Shown: positions 1 to 7,496, numbered from the stretch's first letter. The stretch is 9,805 nt of DNA from an uncultured Lachnobacterium sp. (GCA_900543445.1 UQRC01000053.1:1-9805), one strand, 5' to 3'. Numbers and translations are program-made. The notes: generated by a model from the sequence alone, not told the origin.

Positions 1-6
1 CTTCTT

Positions 7-162
7 CGCCCCGGTGAAGCTTAGAAGCGGGGACTATTCATTCAAATATTTGCTTTCTCGCCCCGGCACAGTTCAAATGCGGGGGCTATACATCCACATA
101 CTCGTTTCTATGCCCCGTATAGCCAAAAACACTTGAACTATACAAATAGACATATTTAAATC
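7..162. repeat. 52-bp imperfect tandem repeat, about three units
   Basis: Three consecutive units of 52 bp lie at 7-58, 59-110 and 111-162. Units 1 and 2 both start CGCCCCGG (7-14 and 59-66), share a GCGGGG block about 13 bases later, then CTAT, CAT and CA at the same offsets. Unit 3 keeps the register (GCCCCG at 112-117 and CTATACA at 138-144, exactly 52 after 86-92) but has lost the GCGGGG block. In units 1 and 2 CCCCG and CGGGG can pair as a small hairpin. A second pairing, GGCTATAC (84-91) with GTATAGCC (117-124), links units 2 and 3. The array may continue left of the window. Function is unknown. Confidence 0.7.
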
Positions 163-177
163 CACATAAAACAAATC

Positions 178-236
178 ACGCGCAGCGAAATCCTACGAAA
201 CATTGTAGAATAACGCTGCGCGTCATTTTATTTTTA
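178..236 (+). terminator. Strong GC-rich terminator hairpin, possibly bidirectional
   Basis: Perfect 10-bp arms ACGCGCAGCG (178-187) and CGCTGCGCGT (214-223) enclose a 26-nt loop in which CTAC (193-196) can pair with GTAG (205-208). On the plus strand the stem is followed by a T-rich tail at 226-236, the classical intrinsic terminator layout, so it probably ends a transcript entering from left of the window. On the minus strand the tail is only moderately T-rich (GATTTGTTTT), so it may also stop transcripts that run past gpmI and the foldback. Confidence 0.75.
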
Positions 237-300
237 TCTAACGAATTGTCAATACAAAAAAGTGAGTACCACAATCTATCGACTTCCACCCCTACTACTG

Positions 301-663
301 CGCAAATTTTTGACGCGAATCAGATTTTCGTTTTTCAATTACACAGATACCGGATCAGCAGGTAAAAAAAGAAAATTAGCAGTAATTTCATCTAACCAAC
401 AGGACTTTGGATGATACACTTTATCGAAGTTCTTTTCTGCGACTGCTCCTGCGTTCCATTATCTTGGATAATAGCGTTTACTTTAACATTGTGAAAGCCT
501 ATCCAAAATCGTTGCAGGAGTTAACTCGCAGAAAAAACTGAGAGAAAGTCTGTATCGTTCAAAGTCCGTCGTTTATAGACAAACTTACTGCTAATTTTCG
601 TAGAATATCTTATATCCGGTATCGTCTGTTTGAGCTCAAATCTGAGCGCGGCAAACCCGAATT
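301..663. repeat. Long imperfect foldback (inverted repeat, ~360 bp), possible MITE or 3'-UTR structure
   Basis: The left half is complementary to the right half around a centre near position 485. Perfect paired blocks are 320-327 with 638-645, 346-355 with 614-623, 371-385 with 585-599 (15 bp), 402-409 with 560-567, 413-418 with 551-556, 433-442 with 526-535, 446-452 with 514-520 and 464-470 with 500-506. The coordinate sums stay within 965-970, so this is one continuous hairpin with bulges and not scattered matches. No transposase or ORF is visible. The pentamer TACTG occurs just outside both ends (296-300 and 664-668), which could be a target-site duplication, although the outermost bases of the arms match poorly. 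The right end overlaps the gpmI stop codon, so the structure would form the 3' UTR of that mRNA. Confidence 0.8.
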
Positions 664-2201
664 TACTGAAGTAAGAGTGACTTTCCGGTCATCTCTGCCG
701 GCTGCTCCAGTCCCATGATCTCAAGCAATGTCGGAGCGATATCTGCAAGACATCCGCCCTCACGAAGCTTGTACTTCGGATCTGCATTCACAAGAATGAA
801 TGGAACCGGGTTTGTTGTATGAGCGGTATGAGGCTTTCCTGTCTCATAATCGATCATCTTCTCTGCATTACCGTGGTCAGCACAGATGAAGAGAACACCG
901 TCAACATCCTTGATTGCCTGTACGGCATCTCCAACAAGACTGTCAACACGCTCCACAGCCTTAACTGCTGCCGGAATCACACCGGTATGACCAACCATAT
1001 CAGGGTTTGCGAAGTTGATAACAATGACATCATACTTGTCTGACTTGATTGCCTCAACGAGATCCATTCCGACTTCCGGAGCGCTCATCTCAGGCTTTAA
1101 GTCGTAAGTTGCAACATCCTTCGGAGAATTAACAAGAAGACGAGCCTCATCCACGTTCGGCTCCTCAACACCACCGTTGAAGAAGAATGTTACATGCGCA
1201 TACTTCTCAGTCTCAGCGAGGCGAAGCTGCTTCTTACCGCATTTTGCAAGATACTCACCGAATGTATTGGTGATGTGCTCCTTCTCGAAAGCGATTGTCT
1301 TGTTCGGGATTGTCTCATCGTAATCCTTGAAGCATACATAAGTTGTCTTGATAAATGGACGATCAAAGCCTGTAAACTTGTCATCACAGAATGCGCGGGT
1401 AATCTCACGCGCACGGTCAGGACGGAAGTTAAAGAAGATGACAGAATCATTCTCTTTTACAACTGAAACCGGCTTACCATCTTTCACGATAACGGTTGGG
1501 AGAACGAACTCATCGGTTACATCCTGTGCATAAGAATCAGCCATTGCCTTAACAGCATCCTCAGCAAGCACACCCTCTCCCTTTGTCAGGGAATCATAAG
1601 CCTTCTGTACACGATCCCAATTGTTATCACGATCCATCGCATAGTAACGTCCGGATAAAGAAGCGATCTGGCCAACGCCAATCTCATTCATCTTATCCTG
1701 AAGCTGCTGTACATAATCCTTACCAGATGCTGGCGGAGTGTCACGACCATCTAAGAATGCATGAACATATACCTTAGTCAGCCCCTGCTTCTTCGCCATC
1801 TCAAGAAGTCCATAGAGATGCTCGATGTGTGAATGTACACCACCGTCTGAAAGAAGTCCCCACAGATGCAGGTCAGAATCATTCTTCTTGCAGTTGTCCA
1901 TTGCTGCAAGCAAAGCCTTGTTCTCGAAGAAGTCGCCATCCTCAATTGCCTTTGTGATTCTGGTCAGATCCTGATAAATAATACGGCCGGCACCGATGTT
2001 CATATGTCCAACCTCAGAGTTACCCATCTGTCCGTCCGGAAGACCAACAGCAAGTCCGGAAGCAGCGCCTTTTACAAAAGGACACTCCTTCATCAATTTA
2101 TCCATAACAGGAGTATTTGCCATCGCAATCGCATTACCCTCTGTGCGGTCATTGAGACCATAACCATCAAGCACCATTAATACAACAGGTTTTTTGCTCA
2201 T
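663..2201 (-). CDS. gpmI: 2,3-bisphosphoglycerate-independent phosphoglycerate mutase
   Basis: Converts 3-phosphoglycerate to 2-phosphoglycerate in the cytoplasm without the 2,3-bisphosphoglycerate cofactor, using two metal ions (Mn in Gram-positive relatives). The 512-residue length is normal for the family. Visible family landmarks are Asp12 in the LDGYG motif, the phosphorylated nucleophile Ser62 in GNSEVGH, HSH at 123-125, GRDTPP at 152-157, [14 protein letters not shown] at 184-197, FRPDRAR at 259-265, and the metal ligands Asp401/His405 (NPDMVGHTG), Asp442/His443 (ADHGNAE) and His461. All key residues are present. The start ATG gives the expected [13 protein letters not shown] terminus, though the upstream GAGAGA is a weak ribosome binding site. 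It lies last in the glycolytic cluster, 179 bp after the CapA-like gene, with its own predicted promoter. The C-terminus is intact although the foldback begins at the stop codon. Confidence 0.97.
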   Translation of the reverse strand: MSKKPVVLMVLDGYGLNDRTEGNAIAMANTPVMDKLMKECPFVKGAASGLAVGLPDGQMGNSEVGHMNIGAGRIIYQDLTRITKAIEDGDFFENKALLAAMDNCKKNDSDLHLWGLLSDGGVHSHIEHLYGLLEMAKKQGLTKVYVHAFLDGRDTPPASGKDYVQQLQDKMNEIGVGQIASLSGRYYAMDRDNNWDRVQKAYDSLTKGEGVLAEDAVKAMADSYAQDVTDEFVLPTVIVKDGKPVSVVKENDSVIFFNFRPDRAREITRAFCDDKFTGFDRPFIKTTYVCFKDYDETIPNKTIAFEKEHITNTFGEYLAKCGKKQLRLAETEKYAHVTFFFNGGVEEPNVDEARLLVNSPKDVATYDLKPEMSAPEVGMDLVEAIKSDKYDVIVINFANPDMVGHTGVIPAAVKAVERVDSLVGDAVQAIKDVDGVLFICADHGNAEKMIDYETGKPHTAHTTNPVPFILVNADPKYKLREGGCLADIAPTLLEIMGLEQPAEMTGKSLLLQ

Positions 2202-2305
2202 AATCTTATCTCTCTTTCTTAAAATGTTATTTATCTAACACGCCCAAACAACAGGCACATTATCTCATAGAATCGCACACGCATTCGTCCGCTAATTCAG
2301 TTACT

Positions 2306-2333
2306 ATAATACTAAATTCGCCGGAAAATGCAA
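2306..2333 (-). promoter_or_regulatory. Predicted promoter for gpmI
   Basis: On the minus strand a -35 TTGCAT (plus coordinates 2328-2333) and a -10 TATTAT (2306-2311) are separated by 16 bp. The predicted start near 2299 leaves a leader of about 98 nt before the gpmI ATG. Near that ATG, TGTTA and TAACA form a weak hairpin. This would let gpmI be expressed apart from the genes upstream. It is a motif match only. Confidence 0.5.
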
Positions 2334-2380
2334 GCTTTTTCATTCTCAATCCAATGCGTGTCATAAAAAACAAGGCGTAT

Positions 2381-3928
2381 CTACTGCAAATTTCCAACCA
2401 CGTCAATGTTCTGCAGTTCCAGATCCGCATTATCAAAATGCTGCCCATACTGTCTTCCGGACCGGTATGCAGGCGGAACCGTAAATGTCGCTGACTCGTC
2501 CCACTCGTCAAACACGCCGTCCTCATTGATCTGCACACCATCCGACAAATCTGCCACATACTGGTAGAACGCCTTACACGCGTCTTCTGTCTTCAACAGT
2601 CTCGTCTTCTTTCCTTTCTGCTCACATGGGAAAAGGCGTAACTTAAGCGCTCCGTCCTGATTAATCTGGATCTGCGCAATTGTCGCATAAAGTGTTCCGG
2701 TCGAGAACCAGAAGTTTCCAAGACTGTAGACAACCGGCACATCATCCACAAATTCCACGCCTTGCAGACGATGCGGATGAGAACCGATGATTGCATCCAC
2801 ACCTGCCGCAGCATATTCCTGCGCCAAGGCTCTCTGGTCGCTGTCCTGCTTAATCTTCCCTTCTGCGCCCCAATGCACAAACATAATTACATAATCACTG
2901 TTGGCACGCGCCTCTGTAATCGCAGAAAGTACCGCTTTCTTCTGTTGTGTTTTCAGAACGCCTGGAGTCTTCTCTCCGGCTTTCTTCGTATAATGATAAA
3001 ATCTCTCAATCTCCGTCGCAGATACGAAAGCAATCTTACGGCCTCCGGCAACAAAATACTGCACCGCACTCGCTTCCGCCAGATTGCGTCCGGCACCACT
3101 ATAGACAATACCTTCCTTCGTCAACGCATCCATCGTATCCAGAAGTCCCTGTTCTCCATAATCACAGGTATGATTGTTCGCAAGTGAAACAATATCCGTT
3201 CCAAATTTTTCCAACAGTTTTACATTCTTAGGATTTGCCTTAAAGCTGTACGCCTTGCCCTCCTGTGACTTTTTTTCTTTCGTATAGCAGAACTCATTAT
3301 TCACCATCGTGATGTCTGCAGACTTCAGTTCTTTTAAGATGTCCTCCGAGATGCAGGAAGTGATTCCTCCCTGTTCCTTTGCATATTTCATCGTATGCCA
3401 TCTCGGATCAAAATTGATGTCTCCCACGAAATCAATAGTGACCTTACCGCTTTCCGCCGCATCCTTCCATGTCACATTGTCAAGCCTCCATGTCTGGTAC
3501 TGATAATCCTTACAGAACTCCAGCCACAGGACATGCATCGAAGCTCCCGTCATCCGGTACCACAGGTTCTGACTTGCTTTCCCAACTTTTAACTGTCTTA
3601 CAATATTTCTCAATGTGGCATTCCCGTAGCGAGCTTCCAGCCACAGGAAGAACGATTCATCCACCGGATAATGCCCATAGAAATCCGATGTACCATATGT
3701 CAGTAACTGATCTATTGTATCTACAATCTCATCGTAGTTTTTTTCTGTTTCATCTGTTTCCTCTGTCGATAACAAATCAGAATCCGTATGTCCCGCTTCC
3801 AAACTCTGAGAGTCATTTTCCGTCATAACCGTCTGCACATTGCCATCCACGCCTCTGTATCCGTCTACGATAAGCAACAGAAGAAAGATAAGCACCAACA
3901 CCGCATATATCAAACGCTTTTTGCTCAT
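2381..3928 (-). CDS. CapA-family (PGA_cap) membrane-anchored metallophosphatase-like protein
   Basis: A 515-residue protein with a basic N-terminus and one hydrophobic helix (about residues 6-21), so it is probably anchored with its bulk outside the cell. Residues 30-65 are acidic and look like a linker. Residues 65-160 form a segment I do not recognise, rich in aromatics. Residues 163 to about 430 carry the CapA/calcineurin-like fold signatures: DFVGDINF (166-173), NNEFCYT (210-216), SLANNHTCDYG (248-258), FVHWGAE (350-356), GSHPHRLQG (382-390) and YSLGNFWFS (401-409). In this family these supply metal ligands. CapA proper takes part in poly-gamma-glutamate export or anchoring, but no capB, capC or capE is visible here, so the substrate is unknown; an extracellular phosphoesterase or a cell-wall role is possible. 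Only 24 bp separate its start from the terminator after tpiA, and the ribosome binding site is poor, so expression may be low or depend on read-through. The start is chosen because it directly precedes the membrane helix. Confidence 0.88.
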   Translation of the reverse strand: MSKKRLIYAVLVLIFLLLLIVDGYRGVDGNVQTVMTENDSQSLEAGHTDSDLLSTEETDETEKNYDEIVDTIDQLLTYGTSDFYGHYPVDESFFLWLEARYGNATLRNIVRQLKVGKASQNLWYRMTGASMHVLWLEFCKDYQYQTWRLDNVTWKDAAESGKVTIDFVGDINFDPRWHTMKYAKEQGGITSCISEDILKELKSADITMVNNEFCYTKEKKSQEGKAYSFKANPKNVKLLEKFGTDIVSLANNHTCDYGEQGLLDTMDALTKEGIVYSGAGRNLAEASAVQYFVAGGRKIAFVSATEIERFYHYTKKAGEKTPGVLKTQQKKAVLSAITEARANSDYVIMFVHWGAEGKIKQDSDQRALAQEYAAAGVDAIIGSHPHRLQGVEFVDDVPVVYSLGNFWFSTGTLYATIAQIQINQDGALKLRLFPCEQKGKKTRLLKTEDACKAFYQYVADLSDGVQINEDGVFDEWDESATFTVPPAYRSGRQYGQHFDNADLELQNIDVVGNLQ

Positions 3929-3949
3929 AATCGTATATCTTTTCTCTCG

Positions 3950-3994
3950 TAAAAAGGCTATTCGCCTGTGGAAATCCCCAGATGAATAGCCTTT
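3950..3994 (-). terminator. Intrinsic terminator after tpiA
   Basis: Eleven-bp perfect arms AAAGGCTATTC (3953-3963) and GAATAGCCTTT (3984-3994) surround a 20-nt loop that can pair further (CTG with CAG, GG with CC). On the minus strand the stem ends in TTTTTA, while the plus-strand side has no T tail, so it acts on leftward transcripts. It should end the gap-pgk-tpiA message or reduce read-through into the CapA-like gene. Confidence 0.85.
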
Positions 3995-4015
3995 CCAAAT
4001 CTTATTTATTCAATT

Positions 4016-4762
4016 CTAGTAGTTAACGATCTTGCCGAAATCAGCCTTTAAGCTGGCTCCACCAACTAAACCACCGTCAATGTCAGGCTTTGCAAAAAGC
4101 TCAGCTGCATTGCCAGCGTTAACAGATCCGCCGTACTGGATACGAACAGACTCTGCAGTAGCCTCGTCATAAACTTCCTTGATGCACTCACGGATAGCGC
4201 CGCAAACTTCCTCAGCCTGATCAGAAGTAGCAGTCTTTCCTGTTCCGATTGCCCAGATTGGCTCGTAAGCGATAACCATTTTAGCAACATCAGAAGCTGG
4301 AACACCAGCTAAATCAGACTTGATCTGAAGACGGATCCAGTCAAGTGTTACGCCCATCTCTCTCTGCTCTAAAGTCTCTCCACAGCAAAGGATTGGTGTA
4401 AGACCAGCCTCGAAAGCCTTCTTAACCTTCTTGTTTAATAAAGCGTCGTCTTCCTTGAAGTACTCACGTCTCTCAGAATGTCCGAGAACAACATACTTAA
4501 CACCAGCATCTACAAGCATCTCTGCAGAGATTTCTCCAGTGTAAGCACCTTTCTCTTCGAAGTACATATTCTCAGCACCAACAGCAACGTTGGTTCCCTT
4601 AACAGCCTCAACAACAGGTACGATGTCGATTGCTGGTACACAGTAAACAACCTCTACGCTGTCAGAAACTACTAATGGCTTTAACTCTTCAACTAACTTT
4701 ACAGCCTGGCTAGGAGTCATATTCATCTTCCAGTTGCCGGCTACAATTTTCTTTCTTGCCAT
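4016..4762 (-). CDS. tpiA: Triosephosphate isomerase
   Basis: Interconverts dihydroxyacetone phosphate and glyceraldehyde-3-phosphate in the cytoplasm. The 248 residues match the family length. Landmarks are the N-terminal GNWKMN (9-14) with the substrate lysine Lys12, the catalytic His95 in GHSERRE (94-100), the catalytic base Glu167 in [12 protein letters not shown] (165-176, running into the flexible loop 6), YGGSV (210-214) and the phosphate-binding GGLVGGASL (230-238). An AGGAGA ribosome binding site (plus 4772-4777) sits 9 bases before the ATG. The gene starts 19 bp after the pgk stop, so the two are almost certainly co-transcribed and follow gap in pathway order. A terminator follows within about 22 bp of the stop. 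Confidence 0.98.
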   Translation of the reverse strand: MARKKIVAGNWKMNMTPSQAVKLVEELKPLVVSDSVEVVYCVPAIDIVPVVEAVKGTNVAVGAENMYFEEKGAYTGEISAEMLVDAGVKYVVLGHSERREYFKEDDALLNKKVKKAFEAGLTPILCCGETLEQREMGVTLDWIRLQIKSDLAGVPASDVAKMVIAYEPIWAIGTGKTATSDQAEEVCGAIRECIKEVYDEATAESVRIQYGGSVNAGNAAELFAKPDIDGGLVGGASLKADFGKIVNY

Positions 4763-4781
4763 GATTCATTATCTCCTAATC

Positions 4782-6005
4782 TTACTTATCATCTGCTGCC
4801 ACAACGCCCGGCAACTCCTTACCCTCTAAGAACTCAAGGGAAGCTCCACCACCGGTAGAGATATGGCTCATCTTATCTGCATAACCCATCTGGTTAACAG
4901 CTGCAGCGGAATCTCCACCACCGATGATTGTTGTAGCATCTGTCTCTGCAAGAGCCTTAGCGACTGCAAGAGTACCAGCTGCAAGTGTAGGGTTCTCGAA
5001 TACACCCATCGGTCCGTTCCAGACAACGGTCTTAGCTGTCTTAACAGCATCAGCAAACATCTCAGCTGTCTTAGGTCCGATATCGCATCCCTCACGGTCT
5101 GCAGGCATAGCAGTAATATCGCAAACCTGAGTCTCAACAGGTCCGTCGATTGGATTAGGGAAATCCTTGATTGTTACAGCATCAACAGGAAGAAGGATCT
5201 TCTTGCCCATCTTCTCAGCCTTAGCCATCATTTCCTTACAGTAATCAAGCTTCTCATCATCGCAGAGAGAGAGACCGATCTCATATCCCTGAGCCTTGAT
5301 GAATGTGTAAGCCATACCACCACCGATGATTAATGTATCACACTTCTCAAGGAGGTTGTTGATTACGTTAAGCTTGTCAGCTACCTTAGCACCACCGAGG
5401 ATTGCTACGAATGGACGAACAGGATTCTCAACTGCGTTTCCAAGGAAAGCAATCTCCTTCTCCATTAAGTAACCAACAACATTCTGTCCACCCTTTGCAG
5501 AGATGAACTTTGTAACACCTGCTACAGAAGCATGTGCTCTATGAGAAGAACCGAAAGCATCACATACATAGATGTCTGCAAGATCAGCAAGTTCCTTAGA
5601 GAACTCCTCACCGTTCTTGGTCTCCTCAGCGCCACGGAAACGAGTATTCTGAAGTAATACAACTTCGCCTTCCTTCATCTCCTCAACAGCCTTTGTAGCT
5701 GCCTCACCTGTTACATTGTAATCAGATACGAAGTTAACCTTCTGTCCAAGAAGCTCCTCAAGTCTCTTAGCAACCGGTGCAAGTGACTCGCCTTCGTTTG
5801 GTCCGTTCTTAACTTTTCCAAGATGAGAGCAAAGGATAACCTTTCCACCATCATTTAATAACTTCTTAATTGTAGGAAGAGCAGCTTTGATACGAGTATC
5901 ATCTGTGATCTCGCCTGCCTTAAGAGGTACGTTAAAATCACATCTAACAAGGACTCTCTTGCCCTGTGCGTTGATATCATCAACTGTTTTCTTATTTAAT
6001 GCCAT
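4782..6005 (-). CDS. pgk: Phosphoglycerate kinase
   Basis: Transfers the acyl phosphate of 1,3-bisphosphoglycerate to ADP, the first ATP-yielding step of glycolysis. From the preferred start ([10 protein letters not shown]) it has 407 residues, slightly longer than the usual 395-400. Landmarks are RCDFNVPL (21-28), HLGK (61-64), RAHAS (156-160), GGAKVADK (204-211), GGGMAYTF (228-235), NGPMGVFE (330-337), GGGDSAA (362-368) and [13 protein letters not shown] (384-396), covering both the substrate-binding N-domain and the nucleotide-binding C-domain. This start has a GGAGA site (plus 6011-6015) 5 bases upstream and matches the family N-terminus. An in-frame ATG at 6071 would add 22 residues ([10 protein letters not shown]...) not typical of the family, yet it has its own GGAGG site, so it cannot be dismissed. 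The gene lies 193 bp after gap and 19 bp before tpiA. Confidence 0.97.
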   Translation of the reverse strand: MALNKKTVDDINAQGKRVLVRCDFNVPLKAGEITDDTRIKAALPTIKKLLNDGGKVILCSHLGKVKNGPNEGESLAPVAKRLEELLGQKVNFVSDYNVTGEAATKAVEEMKEGEVVLLQNTRFRGAEETKNGEEFSKELADLADIYVCDAFGSSHRAHASVAGVTKFISAKGGQNVVGYLMEKEIAFLGNAVENPVRPFVAILGGAKVADKLNVINNLLEKCDTLIIGGGMAYTFIKAQGYEIGLSLCDDEKLDYCKEMMAKAEKMGKKILLPVDAVTIKDFPNPIDGPVETQVCDITAMPADREGCDIGPKTAEMFADAVKTAKTVVWNGPMGVFENPTLAAGTLAVAKALAETDATTIIGGGDSAAAVNQMGYADKMSHISTGGGASLEFLEGKELPGVVAADDK

Positions 6006-6102
6006 ACTTGTCTCCATTCTGCCGACTGGCGGCACATTATTATGGTGCACCGCAACCGCGGTGTCATTCATAGGAGATCTCCTCCGCAGCTGAAGATCTC
6101 CT
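6006..6102 (-). promoter_or_regulatory. Structured pgk leader with an alternative in-frame start
   Basis: On the minus strand AGGAGATCT and AGATCTCCT (plus 6094-6102 and 6072-6080) form a perfect 9-bp stem whose 13-nt loop exposes GGAGG. The second arm ends directly at an ATG (6071). From this ATG 22 codons run in frame into pgk without a stop. Inside that stretch are two more hairpins: ACCGC/GCGGT with a 4-nt loop (6049-6062) and TGCCG/CGGCA with a 5-nt loop (6020-6034). Then follow GGAGA and the family-like ATG at 6005. The arrangement could control translation of pgk or encode a short N-terminal extension. I recognise no named RNA family. Confidence 0.5.
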
Positions 6103-6151
6103 TTCTTTACTTATTCGTACTGAAACATTCTCAGTTCCATAAGTCCGTAGT

Positions 6152-6181
6152 ATAAAACAGGTCCGGCCCAAAGGCCGGACC
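6152..6181 (-). terminator. Terminator-like hairpin between gap and pgk
   Basis: A perfect 9-bp GC-rich stem, GGTCCGGCC with GGCCGGACC (6160-6168 and 6173-6181), closes a 4-nt loop. On the minus strand it is followed by TGTTTTAT. It lies about 17 bp after the gap stop. No convincing promoter was found between it and pgk, so it probably lets some transcripts through, giving more gap message than pgk message, or it protects the 3' end of a processed gap mRNA. Confidence 0.75.
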
Positions 6182-6198
6182 CGTTATAAAACCATCTC

Positions 6199-7215
6199 TT
6201 ATGCTAACTCTGAGAAGTACTTGATTGTACGAACCATCTGAGATGTGTAGCTGTTCTCGTTATCATACCAAGAAACAACCTGAACCTCATACAGGTCATC
6301 AGAAATCTGGCTAACCATTGTCTGTGTTGCATCGAATAATGAACCAAATCTCATTCCAACGATATCAGAAGAAACGATCTCATCTGTGTTGTAACCGAAT
6401 GACTCGTTAGAAGCTGCCTTCATAGCTGCGTTGATTCCGTCAACTGTTACGTCAGACTTCTTAACAACTGCTGTAAGGATTGTTGTAGATCCTGTAGGAG
6501 TTGGTACACGCTGAGCAGATCCGATTAACTTTCCGTTTAACTCTGGGATAACAAGACCGATTGCCTTAGCTGCTCCAGTAGAGTTAGGAACGATGTTGCA
6601 AGCTGCTGCACGAGATCTTCTTAAGTCACCCTTTCTCTGTGGTCCGTCAAGAGTCATCTGATCTCCTGTGTAAGCATGGATTGTTACCATGATACCAGAC
6701 TGGATTGGAGCGTACTTATTTAAAGCATCTGCCATTGGTGCTAAGCAGTTTGTTGTACAAGAAGCTGCAGAAATGATTGTATCTGAAGCCTTTAATGTCT
6801 CATGGTTTGTATTGTAAACGATTGTAGGAAGGTCGTTTCCTGCTGGTGCAGAGATAACTACCTTACGAGCTCCAGCATTGATATGAGCCTGAGCCTTCTC
6901 CTTGCTTGTATAGAATCCAGAGCACTCTAATACAACGTCAACCTTTAAGTCTCCCCATGGGCAATTGTTTGCATCTGGGAAAGCGTAGATCTTGATTTCC
7001 TTACCACATACTGTGATAGAATCATCGCTTGCAGAAACCTCATCTGCATGCTCATACTTACCCTGTGAGCTATCATACTTTAATAAGTGTGCTAACATCT
7101 TTGGGCTTGTTAAGTCATTGATTGCTACTACTTCGTATCCTTCTGCTCCGAACATCTGTCTGAAAGCAAGACGACCGATACGGCCGAATCCGTTGATTGC
7201 TACTCTTACTGCCAT
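6199..7215 (-). CDS. gap: Glyceraldehyde-3-phosphate dehydrogenase, type I
   Basis: Oxidises and phosphorylates glyceraldehyde-3-phosphate to 1,3-bisphosphoglycerate with NAD in the cytoplasm. The 338 residues are full length. The Rossmann motif is NGFGRIGR (8-15), with Asp34 after the second strand, which favours NAD over NADP in this family. The catalytic Cys153 is in [12 protein letters not shown] (149-160) and its partner His180 in TIHAYTGDQ (178-186). [24 protein letters not shown] follows as in type I enzymes, and the C-terminus has [11 protein letters not shown]. An AGGAGG site (plus 7224-7229) lies 8 bases before the ATG, which suggests high expression. It is the first gene of the cluster, with its own promoter and operator-like repeat, and is followed by a terminator-like hairpin. 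Confidence 0.98.
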   Translation of the reverse strand: MAVRVAINGFGRIGRLAFRQMFGAEGYEVVAINDLTSPKMLAHLLKYDSSQGKYEHADEVSASDDSITVCGKEIKIYAFPDANNCPWGDLKVDVVLECSGFYTSKEKAQAHINAGARKVVISAPAGNDLPTIVYNTNHETLKASDTIISAASCTTNCLAPMADALNKYAPIQSGIMVTIHAYTGDQMTLDGPQRKGDLRRSRAAACNIVPNSTGAAKAIGLVIPELNGKLIGSAQRVPTPTGSTTILTAVVKKSDVTVDGINAAMKAASNESFGYNTDEIVSSDIVGMRFGSLFDATQTMVSQISDDLYEVQVVSWYDNENSYTSQMVRTIKYFSELA

Positions 7216-7252
7216 TCTTAATTCCTCCTAGAATTGTAAATAAATAGTCTTA

Positions 7253-7268
7253 TGGGACATGCGTCCCA
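7253..7268 (-). promoter_or_regulatory. Operator-like inverted repeat in the gap leader
   Basis: TGGGAC, a 4-base spacer and GTCCCA form a perfect 6-bp inverted repeat, placed about 4-19 bases downstream of the predicted gap transcription start. The half-site resembles the GGGAC/TGTCCC elements reported for CggR, the Bacillus repressor of the gapA operon, whose operator also lies downstream of the promoter. Here the spacing is shorter (GGGAC to TGTC is 3 bases rather than 6) and there is one copy only, so CggR binding is a guess. It could instead be a 5' stem that stabilises the mRNA. Confidence 0.5.
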
Positions 7269-7278
7269 AGCTTTCTTT

Positions 7279-7307
7279 ATTTTACCCAATTATTCCCGAA
7301 AGTTCAA
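7279..7307 (-). promoter_or_regulatory. Predicted sigma-A promoter for gap
   Basis: On the minus strand a -35 TTGAAC (plus 7302-7307) and a -10 TAAAAT (7279-7284) are separated by exactly 17 bp. The predicted start near 7272 gives a leader of about 57 nt that contains the inverted repeat and the AGGAGG ribosome binding site. Confidence 0.7.
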
Positions 7308-7375
7308 GTCCCTTTTATGACTTTGTTAATAATTTATCATTCCGCATAGAGAAACGCACTCCGATTGGTAAATAT

Positions 7376-7405
7376 GGCGCTTTTTGCCAGACAGGAAAAA
7401 GCGTC
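7376..7405. repeat. Inverted repeat between the divergent gap and hisK promoters
   Basis: GGCGCTTTTT (7376-7385) pairs with AAAAAGCGTC (7396-7405) through nine Watson-Crick pairs and one G-T wobble, with a 10-base spacer. It lies outside both -35 boxes, about 70 bp from the gap -35 and 20 bp from the hisK -35. It could be a regulator site serving either promoter or a weak bidirectional hairpin; a run of five T follows on the plus strand after CACTAA. Confidence 0.45.
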
Positions 7406-7425
7406 ACTAATTTTTCCCCGCTTCA

Positions 7426-7454
7426 TTGAAAATCATTTCTACATTTATTATAAT
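7426..7454 (+). promoter_or_regulatory. Predicted sigma-A promoter for the histidinol phosphatase gene
   Basis: A -35 TTGAAA (7426-7431) and a consensus -10 TATAAT (7449-7454) are separated by 17 bp. The expected start near 7461 leaves about 36 nt before the ATG at 7497, including the AAGGA ribosome binding site. Confidence 0.75.
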
Positions 7455-7496
7455 CAGACTGTGACATGAAACTTGCATCCACAGAAAGGACAAAGC

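Noticed and set aside
7..162. Possible CRISPR array at the left edge
   Set aside because: The period is 52 bp and similarity is spread over the whole unit with no invariant repeat of 24-37 bp alternating with unrelated spacers; no cas gene is present.
2762..3187. Plus-strand ORF of 141 codons opposite the CapA-like gene
   Set aside because: It lies wholly antisense to a supported gene and its arginine- and leucine-rich composition is that of a shadow frame.
3813..3998. Small minus-strand ORF of 61 codons overlapping the CapA-like start and the tpiA terminator
   Set aside because: It begins with TTG inside the terminator region without a ribosome binding site and overlaps a well-supported gene in another frame.
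4863..5333. Long plus-strand ORF of 156 codons opposite pgk
   Set aside because: It is antisense to a highly conserved gene, Ser/Cys/Leu-rich in the manner of an out-of-frame shadow, and has no recognisable domain or ribosome binding site.
6041..6070. T-box-like sequence (GGTGCACCGC / ACCGCGG) near pgk
   Set aside because: The order and spacing do not match the T-box core on either strand, there is no specifier stem or following terminator, and the segment is in frame with pgk and explained by a small hairpin.
7473..7496. Upstream TTG start for the histidinol phosphatase
   Set aside because: It lies about 12 bases from the predicted transcription start and lacks a ribosome binding site, whereas the ATG at 7497 has AAGGA at good spacing and the family N-terminus.
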